The notes: generated from the sequence alone by a model not told the origin. A stretch of DNA of 64,000 bases from Fragilaria crotonensis (GCA_022925895.1 JAKSYS010000093.1:62001-126000), one strand, 5' to 3'; shown: positions 22,729 to 33,829, counted from the stretch's first letter. Numbers and translations: made by a program.

Positions 22729-23335
22729 CTGTGGACTGTGGACTGTGGACTGTGGACTGTGGACTGTGGACTGTGGACTGTGGACTGTGGACTGTGGACT
22801 GTGGACTGTGGACTGTGGACTGTGGACTGTGGACTGTGGACTGTGGACTGTGGACTGTGGACTGTGGACTGTGGACTGTGGACTGTGGACTGTGGACTGT
22901 GGACTGTGGACTGTGGACTGTGGACTGTGGACTGTGGACTGTGGACTGTGGACTGTGGACTGTGGACTGTGGACTGTGGACTGTGGACTGTGGACTGTGG
23001 ACTGTGGACTGTGGACTGTGGACTGTGGACTGTGGACTGTGGACTGTGGACTGTGGACTGTGGACTGTGGACTGTGGACTGTGGACTGTGGACTGTGGAC
23101 TGTGGACTGTGGACTGTGGACTGTGGACTGTGGACTGTGGACTGTGGACTGTGGACTGTGGACTGTGGACTGTGGACTGTGGACTGTGGACTGTGGACTG
23201 TGGACTGTGGACTGTGGACTGTGGACTGTGGACTGTGGACTGTGGACTGTGGACTGTGGACTGTGGACTGTGGACTGTGGACTGTGGACTGTGGACTGTG
23301 GACTGTGGACTGTGGACTGTGGACTGTGGACTGTG
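22729..23335. repeat. (CTGTGGA)n heptanucleotide array, about 87 perfect units
   Basis: 607 bp of uninterrupted 7-bp repeats beginning with the right-hand hAT target-site duplication. Perfection over 87 units indicates recent expansion or homogenisation. The array is stop-free in several frames (CGLWTVD and HSPQSTV peptides), which explains long overlapping ORFs on both strands; none should be read as a gene. Confidence 0.98.
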
Positions 23336-23504
23336 ATACTCGAGTGCCATATGCGCTTGCATATCGGTCAATTCATCTTGAATATAAAAATTGTTTGGTT
23401 TGCTTGTGTAATAACAAAATCACGGTCCGATAGTCGTTCTTCAACGGTCCGATCAAAACGTTCGATTTGTAATTTGGTGTTGTCGTTGGCATAATCTTCT
23501 CAAA

Positions 23505-24260
23505 AATATGTTGCACGCACTGCAGTACGAGTAGCAATTACCTTACCAGAGTCGAGGAGGAGCCAATAACAGAGGTCGCTGCCAACGCGGTGGGCCAGCA
23601 CGCCAAGCCAACGTGCAAGCCGTCATCTAGAACAGTCGATTTCAATTTTCTTCTGATCAAAGTAGAACCACCACACTCAATCACAGAACTCAAAGTTCAG
23701 CCATTCAGAAATGTCCGGGGTTTCTCCTGTTACTACTGATTCAATGCCAGCCAGTTCTCTGATGTGGGCCACGCGGGATCCTGTGGAGAATGTTAGATTC
23801 GTAAACAAGCCCATAGTCCCATAGTTGGAGAGGTACTTTACGCTTGAGCATACAATTTTGCCAGCACTTTTTTAATTCACCGATCTCACTTTCTGCAGCG
23901 TAATTCTGATTGGATCGCCCAACCTCGGAGCGCCTCAAACGAATCTTCAGACGATGAACTTCTGTCATGAATTCTGTTTTTGGTCAGCAGACCATTCTTT
24001 CCGGTGCACCGTCAGAGAGTTACGAATCAGGAATGCCAATGTTGTTGGCAAACCCCTCAGTGCGTGAGCAACTTATGACTTGGAATCCATGGGGTGGTGA
24101 ACACCTGCGCGCAAGAATTAGTACCCTGAAATGACTTTACCTTAGAAAATAATGTGTTGGTGAACCAGTTCCCATTAAGACATTCTTGACGGTTTAAAAA
24201 CGGCTGTACGGATACCAGCACGCTGCGTCGTGATTTGTAGGGTTTTCTTTGCCGTGTCAA
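23505..24260 (-). pseudogene. Decayed Ty1/copia integrase fragment
   Basis: Minus-strand frames, shifted several times, give segments typical of diatom copia pol. They are GNWFTNTLFSKVKSFQGTN, then FANNIGIPDS and SDGAPE, then NYAAESEIGELKK followed by VPLQLWDYGLVYESNILHR, then TGETPDISEWLNFEF, and RLARWLG / VGSDLCYWLLLDSGKVIA. The order corresponds to an integrase core followed by the integrase-RT spacer. In-frame stops and frameshifts abound and no LTRs were seen. It is a different lineage from the copia element at the right edge. Confidence 0.75.
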
Positions 24261-25254
24261 TTCCGATATTACATTTGCGACTCAGGTTGCTTCATTGCTC
24301 ATTGCAGATTGAAAAATGATAGCACCCCACCGCAACGCAATGCCTTCTTGGTCAAGAGGGTGGTGCAATTGGCTGCACGGTTAACACCGCAGCATCCCTT
24401 GCCAATGCAAGCTGTCATTCCATTTCTTTCAATTTGTTTTCCTCCTGTGCTGGTGCAAATGGGCAAATGACGCAGCAAAACCCACATTCCCACAACTAAT
24501 GACACCCTGTTCCATTTCCAATACTTAAGCCTATGGATTGTCATCTGACAAGAAAATGCCCCAGCTTATGCACTCTTGCAGTGTTGCAGCCTGCCACCTT
24601 CTATGCAGTCGACCTTGACATTCCTCCTCACCAGCCAGTAAGAAGCAGAAGAATGGAGGTTGCTGGTGGGAGCAGCAGGAGGGCTTGACCATGATGATCA
24701 ATCCGGTCACCCCATGCTCTGCCCAGTCCTCTCCCTCCTTGTGCCCTCACAGCTCCACTCCCTGTCACTACTAACGAACACAGTGCCCAGTCCCAGCCAT
24801 AACGCGGCCTTAATATGCCATGCAACCACCTGCAGCAGGATGCCTAGTACTAAATCTGCAGCCCAGCACAGCAATGATGTCCTTCTTCTGTGTCACGGTC
24901 CATATGTCCCCCTGCTGGGATCCTGCCCTCTGATCTGTCTGCTTGTTTGTTTTGTTCCAGCAGTGCCAATGCCCTTTTGTGCACAGGGATTTTGACAGCA
25001 ATTTGAGTCCGTCTGCTGATAACAAGCTGTTGGCGCTCCAACTACTACGAGAGTAACTAGGAAATATAATAACGCAGGATGTTACCATAGGGTCCGGTAC
25101 AGAATGTACGCCCACGACAAAGCACTGCAAAATACGTCTGACAGGACTGTTCACGGCGGACAATTGTACGATATGTGCATATGGCAAGTGCCTAATAACT
25201 ACTACTCGTAGCTAGTGCCCACTACACGATGGACGAGTTTTTATCATGTCCCTT
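24261..25254. other. Intergenic DNA, no feature recognised
   Basis: About 1 kb. ORFs of 60-125 codons occur on both strands but show no protein-like conservation or domain. I see no repeat structure or RNA gene. Confidence 0.5.
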
Positions 25255-25985
25255 CCCAACTCAACATCTGTCCACTTGCAATATTTCTTGACTACATATT
25301 GGACCACAAGTCCATCAATTCTTGTTCAATTCAAGAATTTGAAACAGATCTGAAATTGAGAAAGTACCCCGAAACTTTTCGCCAACTCAGATTGTTCGCA
25401 ACGCCACTGCTCCAAAATTTGTTTGCAATGATGTCGCACCAATGTGGCATCCGGACTCTATTTCTGCACCACATTTCGGACCACAAGTCCATCAATTCTG
25501 GTCCAAATGACAAATTTGAAACAGATCCGAGATTGGGAGAGCACCCCAAACCTTTCTGCCAACTCAGATTGTTCGCAACGCCATTGCTCCAAAGTTCGTT
25601 TGCGATGATATCACACCAGTGTGGCATCCGGACTCTATTTCTGCACCACATTTCGGACCACAAGTCCATCAATTCTGGTCCAAATGACAAATTTGAAACA
25701 GATCCGAGATTGGGAGAGCACCTGAAACTTTCTGCCAACTCAGATTGTTCGCAACGCCATTTCTTCGAAATTCGTTTGCGATGATATCACACCAGTGTTG
25801 CATCCGTACTCTATTTCTGCACCACATATCGGACCTGAAGTCCATCAATTCCTGGTCCAAATGGCAAATTTGAAACAGCTCCGAGATTGAGGGCACCCCG
25901 AAAACTGCTGCCTCAGATTGTTCGCAACGCCATTGCTTCAAATTCGTTTGCGATGATATCGCACCAGTGTGGCATCCGGAATGAT
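25255..25985. repeat. 177-bp tandem repeat, about four copies
   Basis: The landmark GGACC..AAGTCCATCAATT begins at 25301, 25478, 25655 and 25831, so the period is 177 (then 176) bp. Copies 2 and 3 are nearly identical; 1 and 4 are more diverged, and copy 4 has a short deletion. The unit equals 59 codons, so frames on both strands remain open across the array. The unit length is close to nucleosomal satellite monomers, but four copies are too few to call a centromeric satellite. Confidence 0.92.
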
Positions 25986-26825
25986 CGTCAAACTCCAAAC
26001 ATCCATACCTGGAAACGAGTAGCCTCCATTCTTTGTGCATCATCCTCCTTCTTGTCTGGAGCAAGAAGCCACTTTTCTTGAATTCTTGTCTTGTAGGAGG
26101 CGGAGGTGGATTCGCATGCAGTTGTTGGTGGTGTCGTTGTTGTTGTTGTTGTTGTTGCTTGTACATCGTACATGTATGTCCTCCGAAGTACCCGGAGAAC
26201 TTAGAAGTACCACCGAGAGAGTGTCTTTCGAGTAACGTTCTACTTAGATCAGAAGTAACATTTCTGTACCATTTTTGAGTACCCACAGCATTACCGGATC
26301 ATCAAAAATACCATTCAACTATGTAGGAATTACGCGTGAAGGTACTGCTGTCCTCAGAGGGGTATTTTAGATTTGCGTAGAGCGTCTCGTTGCACTTAGT
26401 ATCAGTCAGTGAAAATCTACCATCGTAACGTTACTTTAGTAACGTTTATGATCTAATACTGCTATACCGGTAATTTCTGTACAAGAAGCGCAAGCGTTTT
26501 CCCGGAGTTTCCTGAAGTGCATACTAGCTGTAAACACGTGGCATTCATCATTTATCACATGTTTGATCGCCCATTTCGAGTACAGGAATGTATATAATAT
26601 AGGCTTTATATATAGAAACGCATTTTCTTTATTCATGCACGAATATTTCATAAACAGATAGCAAGCATGGATATCGACGATCACGACATCGCCTCGCCTG
26701 CACCACCCTTCGTAATGATGTGCGATAGAGACTTACACCCATGAATGCACCATTATCTTCGACTCTACCAGGTACTCTCCATTCTCCGAGTAGGTACACA
26801 AGAAGCTGGGCCCTGAATTGTCGAC
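25986..26825. other. Intergenic DNA upstream of the metacaspase
   Basis: Contains a short (TTG)n tract near 26135-26160 and a TA-rich stretch near 26590. No gene is supported. A minus-strand frame extending out of the 177-bp repeats with a poly-Gln run is most likely a by-product of those two repeats. Confidence 0.5.
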
Positions 26826-28300
26826 ATGGGTTTCTTTAGACGAACCCGAGGTAGTAGTCGCAACGCCAGTGTTGGCGGTCAACAATCAGCACCCATCGTT
26901 GATAGCCAGGAGTTTCAGTGGCAAACCGAGCAACTGATTCCTGCGGAAGTACGCCTCATATCTGGTTGTCATTCGGAGCAAACGAGCGCCGACGTGTCCA
27001 ACGTCAATGCGATTGCAAAGCTTCCCAATCCAGCAGGCCGAGCGGGAGGTGCCTGTACCAGTGCCTTGTTGGAGATTCTGTATCGGAAGCATGGTAGTAG
27101 GATGAGCTTTCAGGATGTGCTACTGGAATTGAGAAAATCATTAGCTGCCAAGGGCATGGAACAAATTCCGCAGCTAACAAGTTCGCGACCTCTAGAGTTG
27201 AAAGAAACTCCCTTCTCGCTAATTGGTGACCCATCAGGCCGACGGAGAGCTCTTTTGATAGGCATCAACTACAAAGGTCAGAGTGGCGAACTCAGCGGCT
27301 GTCAGAATGATGTCTTTAACGTCAAGGCATACATTGTTAATCGACACCACTTTCCAGAGCATGACGTGACTGTTTTGATCGATGACGGGCGGCATTCGCT
27401 TCCCACCCGGCACAATATTATAGTGGCCCTTCAAAACCTAGTCCAACAGAGTAAGGCGGGCGATTCCGTGTATGTACACTATTCGGGACATGGAGGGTTG
27501 CTCTCACCAGAAACTTCAATGCCTTCAAATGCAACAGGAGCAGTTCCAATGGAAACAAGATGTACGACGAGACACTGTATCCAGTCGATCACGTGAGATC
27601 CGGTCAAATTAGAGATTTTTCCCTATTCCATCACTTTGTTAAACCCATGGCAGCCGGTGTTGTGGTCACATGTGTTATGGATTGCTGCCATTCCGGTGCT
27701 GTCTTAGATTTGCCCTATAGCTTTCAACCGACACCAGCTGGAACGATCCGTATGCGAGAAAACATGTCATCCTTGAGTAATCTCGCCTTTTTGTATATTT
27801 TGGCTGGTGGCATTCTGCCTCACGGATTTGAAAATGTCGCCGAACACATTGAAAGCAATGTCGACGGTAATTTGGATGACTACTACGGTACAGGCGTGGA
27901 AGAGATTGACGCAGACAACATGGCTTTGGGCTTTGATCAAGATCTCGATCGTGACATGGTTGGAGATCCCGTATACAATGAAGCGTACCCAGATGCCTAT
28001 GATGACGGGTATGGATACGGCACCGATGGTGGGCCTCCTGTAGTTACTGGGATTGCGTCGGATGCATTCGTTTCTGATGTACCTCTTGTGCAAGGACTCG
28101 CTGTCGCTCCTGAGGTTGTTCCCGGGCTTCCACTGGGTGACCCTGGAGGTTTTAACATGGGAAACTACGGAGATGGCGACTACAACTCTGGTGGTTACGA
28201 TTTTGGTGGTGATCGTGGTCTGGACTATGGTGACGACGGTGGTGAGCAGGACTGTGGCTGTGGCGACATCTTGAACGCCTTGTTAGATCAAGAAGAGTGA
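26826..28300 (+). CDS. Metacaspase (caspase-like C14 Cys peptidase), one apparent frameshift
   Basis: The first frame (26826-about 27555) has a low-complexity N-terminus, a [17 protein letters not shown] / [11 protein letters not shown] segment common in algal metacaspases, then the p20 domain [20 protein letters not shown] and the catalytic His in YVHYSGHGG (His222). The second frame (from 27560) continues with [24 protein letters not shown] and the catalytic Cys in [16 protein letters not shown]. The two frames join if one A is added to the AAA at 27553-27555; no intron with usable splice sites fits. The tail is long, acidic and rich in G, D and Y, ending in a CGCG motif. Metacaspases are Arg/Lys-specific, Ca2+-dependent peptidases linked to stress and cell death in diatoms. 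The lesion falls between the two catalytic residues, so if real it abolishes activity. Confidence 0.85.
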
Positions 28301-28616
28301 ACACTCGGCGGTCTTGAAACATTAGAATTGTTAGAAGTAAACGAACTCTTAGAAAGGTATTGGCAGGAGAATGTGTGAAGCTTGAGTTTTGTAAACTTGC
28401 CCTGCCTTGGAAGTAACGCTGTAAGATTTGTACGTCACCAGACTTCGAGGAATGTGAGCGCGACGCATTCATTGCATCACATCTTCCGCAAGATGAGGAC
28501 TTGCGGAGGGTGGTCTCTCGAACATTGGCATTTGTCGATACCTGAAAGTCAAATTACCACATCTAGAGATTACGACGCGATCGTGCTTGCAACCACGTAT
28601 CAAACAGAACCTTTCT
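28301..28616. other. Intergenic, convergent 3' ends
   Basis: Short gap between the metacaspase and the phosphoesterase on the opposite strand. Nothing is recognised. Confidence 0.5.
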
Positions 28617-30159
28617 CACAGAGCCGGCACTAGATCAATGACGACCGGACCAGTCGTGACTCGTCGAGCTTTCCCAGAATTGGCATTGGCAGCATTCACA
28701 ACTGCCGTCGAGGAAGAAGAAGAAAAGAATGCCAAACCGCCCCACGTCCTTCATGAATGTGACCACAGAGCCACAACGCTGGTGGCATGGGTGAGGACTC
28801 GACGGCATGTCGCAACGACAGCGATCCCACGCGTTCCATGCGATATGTTTGATCACAAATACCAAACGGTGGTTCGTGGGTCATGAGAACATCACAATGC
28901 TCCGGCAACACGGCTTGCGGATTGCGACTCCGAAGGAACGGACGTGCCTCCAAGATCGTCCCGTCTTGCAATGTAACTGTCTGCCGTTTTGTAATGTACT
29001 GAGCATTGGAGAAGGAGTATTGCAACGGATCGTGATTCCCTCGCACGACAATATGAGCAGGAATGTGGCTTTGGGCTGCCAAGAAGGCATCCAAGCTTCG
29101 CCCGGGTCCATAAAAGTCACCGCAATGGATCAGAACATCCGCGTCTGGTAGCTTGACGAAGGAACCCGATGTGCCATTTCCATACTTTCGAAAATGACTT
29201 TCGAATCCATGTGTGTCAGAAAGAACAACCATCCTCAGTGCCGTGGAAATGTTGGATCGTCTCGTAATGGTCAAAACTTGCTCCGACAAGGCCGCACCGT
29301 GAATCATTTTCAGACCAGTGACCTTGGTTTCATCCCCAACTTCTCGGTCTTGTAAAATCGATTTGATTTGAGCCAGTCCAGATACAATGGTGCTATTTGT
29401 GCATGTACCGCATTCTCCCAGTCGCTGTCGCAGAATGGCAGCATCTGTGGTGACGTTGTATCCCTTTCGTTGCTTCCCGACAACCAATTTGGTTTCTAGC
29501 TTGGTGGTCCGTTTCTGCGCCTTGGTTCTCTGTTTCCGAGAGACCCCCTTGCGAGCGTTCGGCGAAATTCCCCGTCTCTTTTGAGGCTTGAGGATATCCC
29601 TCAGTTCTTGAATTTCTGCTTGTAAATCCATGTAGGCTTGCACATTCACGGAATTTTCACCACGAAACTCAAGTCCAGTACATGGCCCCAAGGACTCAAC
29701 ATCTGAGAGAAACGTGGCGGTAGACAGGGTAGAGAACGATGGGTTGTTGGAAATGTAATGGAATTTTTCGTCAGTCAGTTGTAATTGCTCTTCACTGTTT
29801 GCAAACCACAGACCAACGCCTTGTGCTAGAGGACCACCAGAGTAGAGGAGGTTTGCTTGGCTCTCCACCAATATGAGGACAAGTTCATCCTGATTTCGTA
29901 TGAGAGGCGCACTTGCCGCCAATGATTCGACTGTCCATGGATAGTTTGATGATGCTGTTATGGAAGCAGCGTCTAATATCAAAATCAACGGAGCAGTGAA
30001 GTCGTCGCCTCTCGTGCCGTCGAGATATCCACCACCATCAGCCGAGCAAAGGGATGTTTGCCGCCCGTGTCTGGGGCTTATTTGAACGTGACGGCGATCG
30101 ACCGCGAAGGATGCGACGAGAGAGGATAGCAACAATAGCTGAAGACATGCATGAAGCAT
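28617..30159 (-). CDS. Calcineurin-like metallophosphoesterase, secreted or plastid-targeted, one apparent frameshift near the C-terminus
   Basis: I start at MLHACLQLLLLSSLVASFAVD because it gives a clean signal peptide; a frame-open Met 23 codons upstream does not. After cleavage the sequence starts SFAV, resembling the ASAFAP-type plastid motif of diatoms. A 200-residue N-terminal region precedes a basic coiled stretch. The C-terminal half has all metallophosphoesterase motifs: VVLSDTHG, LIHCGDFYGPG, VVRGNHD, LMTHEPPFG and LCGHIHEG. Just after GRGAVW (about 28725) the frame reaches a premature stop, whereas another frame continues with TAVVNAANANSGKARRV and GPVVIDLVPAL to a stop at 28617. 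That is the expected family ending, so a one-base deletion is likely. It is a probable metal-dependent phosphodiesterase or phosphatase of unknown substrate. Confidence 0.8.
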
Positions 30160-31264
30160 CCTAAAAGCTGGTAAACAGTAGTGCAACACTGACAGCCAAG
30201 GGTCGTTTGCATGTGTGATGGTCCTCATAGCGGAATGTCGATGGTCGATGGCCGTGAATCCAAGTGATGTGTGATGTCTCTCATCAAAAAAATGAGAGAT
30301 GGGGGAATTCGGAATGTTGATGCCTCTCGCTATCGCCCATGCGGCCCATGGCAGTACTATACACTATACACTACACAACTACAGTATACACTATACATTA
30401 TACATACTACATATCATACTCTCCAATTTTTGAACTTCCAATGGGGAGCCTGGGGGCCGGTGTATTTCCGCCATTACCTCTATCAGCGCACAGGAGTATT
30501 GGCTTCTACTGACTACTGGTACGGTGTACGGTCTTTCTATACTCTAAACTCTTAAACACACAGAGGAGAAGTAATGGCGATCATGTGCATTGTAAGTTGT
30601 TGTGTACGTCGTAATAAAGCCGACAATATCAGTCTTGCAAAAACAAACAGATGACAGAAGTACAATTGCAAAACTGAACTGGTTGCAATACTGAATTTTA
30701 TTGGAGTTTGACCTCTTGAGACGGTCTCTGATGACAGCGATGGAAGTGCACATAATATCCAAATGCCACGATGCTACAATACTGCACATCAGACACCATC
30801 ATCACCACAAATGCAGCGTCCTACTAGTGCAACTTGCACAACTGACATCATTGACTTGATTTCTATGGTAGGGCGTCATTGTCGTGGTAGTGCCAACTTT
30901 GATGATTATACGTCAGCAATAGCTTTATTGATTATGTCTGTACGCCACGTACAACAGCAACAACAACAAAAAGAAAGCGTTACCGTCGGTCAGTCAGAAA
31001 GCGGTTCTCCCTGAAGATAACAAAAAATCAGGGACAGGCAGTTGACCTGCTGACAGTGAAAATTCTATTTAGTGACTAAACTACGTTGCATGCATTGAGG
31101 ATGCATAGCTATGGACGATCCCAACAAGTTTATGAAAGTATTCTGCAATTGCTTCCGCCTGCCACATCAGCAGTAGCTATCTGGAATTTGTGGCCTATAC
31201 AAAGACAAGCCCAGAGTACTTGCAGTCTTGGGTTGATTATTCCAAGGATATCACTGGCGAGAGC
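30160..31264. other. Intergenic DNA
   Basis: Includes a TATACACTA-rich stretch (about 30355-30420) and a (CAA)n tract near 30950-30975. No gene is supported. Confidence 0.5.
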
Positions 31265-32020
31265 CTCTAGATATACTGATGCATAGTGTTCTTCGATACC
31301 TTGGATGAGGATGGACATGATTTGATGATCTTTGGGAGAATACAGGAGTACATGATGGAACCCATTGACATTTCTTCCACAAATTCATTGCATTCAGAAG
31401 CAACATTCTGTATGCAAGATATGTCCACAAGCCACCAATGAGGGAAACCTCTACAGACCATCAGGGATGAGGGGTGTGAAATGAACCTTGCTGGATTCCA
31501 CAGTGCTGTTGCATCAAGTGATGCGACACACAAAGTGACGGAAAAGTGCAAGAACTTCTTGAAGCAGTATCATGTGAGTCCCAAGTCAAAGCATTTGTTA
31601 AGGAAATACAACATTGCTGTTAAGCACTGGGGAGGACAAGTTTTGAGCACTAACTCTGGGCACCATCCATGGCACTGGAATGATAAGACTATGATTGTTC
31701 TTTTTGATAATTTTCTTCAAGGAATCCATGATGGTTGACTTTACCATGATACAGAATTTGAGCTTCTTGAGCTTGATGCTATGGGAAATGAAGTCTAACA
31801 AGTCAGGTATTGTGGTGCAAAGGATTCTAGTTGATAATGGTTACCTGAACTGGTCACCAATTACAATAGCCCCATTCAAGAAAACCACAGGTCACAAGGT
31901 GCTTTGCTGGTCTGAATGGATAGAGTCTGCAAAAAGGCATCAAATCTACATTTGGTATACTCAAAGGTCACTGGCGGATTCTGAAGATTGGGACTCGAAT
32001 ACATGATGGTCGCAGCACAT
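31265..32020 (+). pseudogene. Decayed Harbinger/HARBI1-like DDE transposase (second family)
   Basis: Several frames together give a transposase: RYVHKPPMRE, then NLAGFHSAVASSDATHKV (first Asp) and NIAVKHWGGQVLSTNSGHH. These are followed by WNDKTMIVLFDNFLQGIHDG, ILVDNGYLNWSPI (second Asp), LCWSEWIESA and finally FGILKGHWRILKIGTRIHDG. Stops and at least three frameshifts separate them. The position of the catalytic Glu reads IKSTFG, so Glu appears replaced by Lys. It is unrelated in detail to the Harbinger element at 19742. No TIRs were identified. Confidence 0.75.
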
Positions 32021-32075
32021 ACTGGACGGGACCACAAGCACGGAGAAACGTTTTCGCGTCTACCGGTAGAATCCC

Positions 32076-32432
32076 CTACAAAGAGGTTTTGGCCACCCCA
32101 AATACCTGTAGTAGTCTACTAAATAAGAGCGATCGACACGTAGAAATTGTTCCATTGTCCCATAGTACCAGGTACTGTATTTTTTCAATGAGTGAGATTT
32201 CAAAACCGGATTGTCCCTTCAGAACTTCATTCTCTTTTTTGAAATAGCCCGGATCTTCCTGATCTATGTTCTCGTGAACAACCGTCCCGCCAGACGAAGA
32301 ATTCTGACACCTGTACCACTCTGTTGCTGACGATGGATCGGTAAAGATCCAAACGGATCCACAATACAGTTCTCTTCTACCAGAACAACACAACGTCGTC
32401 GACGAGATTACAAGGAGTAGGATCAATACCAC
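32076..32432 (-). CDS. Possible small secreted protein, 118 aa
   Basis: The frame starts MVLILLLVISSTTLCCSG, a plausible signal peptide, followed by a Ser/Cys-containing polar domain (WIFTDPSSATEWYRCQNSS) without recognised family. It lies between a dead transposase and the Hint gene. Coding status is uncertain, and an ORF of this length can arise by chance. Confidence 0.22.
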   Translation of the reverse strand: MVLILLLVISSTTLCCSGRRELYCGSVWIFTDPSSATEWYRCQNSSSGGTVVHENIDQEDPGYFKKENEVLKGQSGFEISLIEKIQYLVLWDNGTISTCRSLLFSRLLQVFGVAKTSL

Positions 32433-32606
32433 AGCAGAATTTTGCTACATTGTTACGTATTTGAACATGGGAACTATCATATGTATCTATGTATGCTCCA
32501 GTTCCTGGTCCAATTGTACTAAACTTGGATCTTTTCCGTGCGGGAGATCTTTCTTTGCTTCCTCAAAGGAACACAAAACGAACTACCGGTAGAAGCAGAT
32601 CTTTCG

Positions 32607-33829
32607 ATGAAGTTAATCCTATCTCTCTGCGTCCTTTTTCTCTAGGCGTATGTCTTACCCTCCAAGGCGTTGACGCCGCCACTGTTGAGCATGAGGTCCC
32701 TGCCCTGTCTGACAACGACGAGGACAAGTGCATGGACGCTCCCTGACATCCAGACGCAACGTGCACCGCCATTGGTGCGGATGAATATGGCTGCAAGTGC
32801 AATGGCGACCTTGTTGGTGATGGAGTCACCGCTTGCGAGTTTCCTTGTGTTCCAATCGACGTGTCCGCCATCATGGAGTTGAAGAGGACACTCAAGAAGA
32901 AGAAGAAGATCGATGAGCCCACATGCTTCCCCGGGGACGCTATGGTAACAGTCGAGGGCAAGGGTCAGATTGAAATGCGTCATATCGAAATCGGAGACCA
33001 CGTTCTCGGTATGAATGGGAAATACACTCCTGTCTACGCTTTTGCATATCAAGCTGACCATATCACGTCAAAATTCGTTCGCATTCTCACCAATGCGACG
33101 GCTACCGGAGCCACGTCCGCTCCACTTCAGCTATCCGCTCAACATTTACTCTTCCTCCATGAACACCAGGAATTCCCCGTCTTGCCTTCCGACTTGAAGA
33201 AGGGTGATGTCCTTCTCGGTGCTGCCAACATGGAACCACTCGAGATTGTCAAGATTGAACACAATGTCATGGCCCAAGGTGTCTTCGCCCCATTGACTGC
33301 CGACGGTACCATTGCCGTCAATGGTATCGTGGCTTCGAATTATGCTTTCTTGTTGATGTCCCACAAAGATGATCCATCTGATTACATTTACTACAACTTT
33401 GGGTTGTGGGGAAATCAAAAGAAGCAGTTCAAGGTCATGACTCAGAATGGATATATGCACATGCTCTGCAGTCCCCTCCGAATTGCTGCATTCGGAATCT
33501 CACCTTGGTTTGGGACACCAGCCAACGACGAAGGAACGAACTATTTCGTTGGTGCGTTCTTCCAAGCCCACATGTGGAGGTTGGCGCAGCCTCACGCTAC
33601 CACCGCGACTGCTGCTGTTGTTTCGGCATTTGGTATTTTCATCGCCAGCGTCATGAGTGGAATCGCCTTGGTCTGCTACGCTGTCGAGTGTCTCGTTGGA
33701 CCATCCATGACTCCAGTCGTCATTGGGCTAGTTGCCATGATGGCTCTCACTTTGGTTGTCAACCAACGCAAGGAGAAGAAGACACAGATCAAGTTGAATG
33801 GAAGTGGTATGAAATTCAAAGCAGCCTAA
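32607..33829 (+). CDS. Hedgehog-like protein: signal peptide + EGF-like + Hint domain + membrane segments (one frameshift, one in-frame TGA)
   Basis: MKLILSLCVLF at 32607 followed, after a one-base shift in the T run at 32635-32639, by SLGVCLTLQGVDA makes a signal peptide. An EGF-like module follows: DKCMDAP-stop-HPDATC, EYGCKCNGDLVGDGVTAC and EFPC. The TGA at 32744-32746 sits where a Cys (TGC) would be expected. After a Lys-rich linker the Hint domain starts at TCFPGDAMV (Cys codon about 32924) and continues with IEIGDHVLG, LQLSAQHLLFL, DVLLGAAN, GVFAPLTADGTIAVNGIVASNYA. The usual Thr of TxxH is Ser. Two hydrophobic segments (about 33590-33690 and 33700-33770) suggest membrane anchoring. Hint domains cleave themselves from the N-terminal part, in hedgehogs with sterol transfer; processing here is inferred. 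Confidence 0.75.

Noticed and set aside
22729-23335. Possible telomeric or CRISPR-type array
   Set aside because: CTGTGGA is not a telomere motif, is internal, and has no spacers between units.
22565-23494. Long ORFs of 210-270 codons on both strands (CGLWTVD / HSPQSTV repeats)
   Set aside because: Trivial translation of a stop-free 7-bp tandem repeat; no start or flanking coding context.
25669-26286. 205-codon minus-strand ORF with a poly-Gln run and HLDQ segments
   Set aside because: Built from the 177-bp repeat plus a (TTG)n tract; frame openness is expected from the unit length and composition.
27540-27565. Intron joining the two metacaspase frames
   Set aside because: No GT-AG pair of reasonable length restores the reading frame without deleting the conserved HYSGHGG or DETLYPVDH segments; a one-base indel is simpler.
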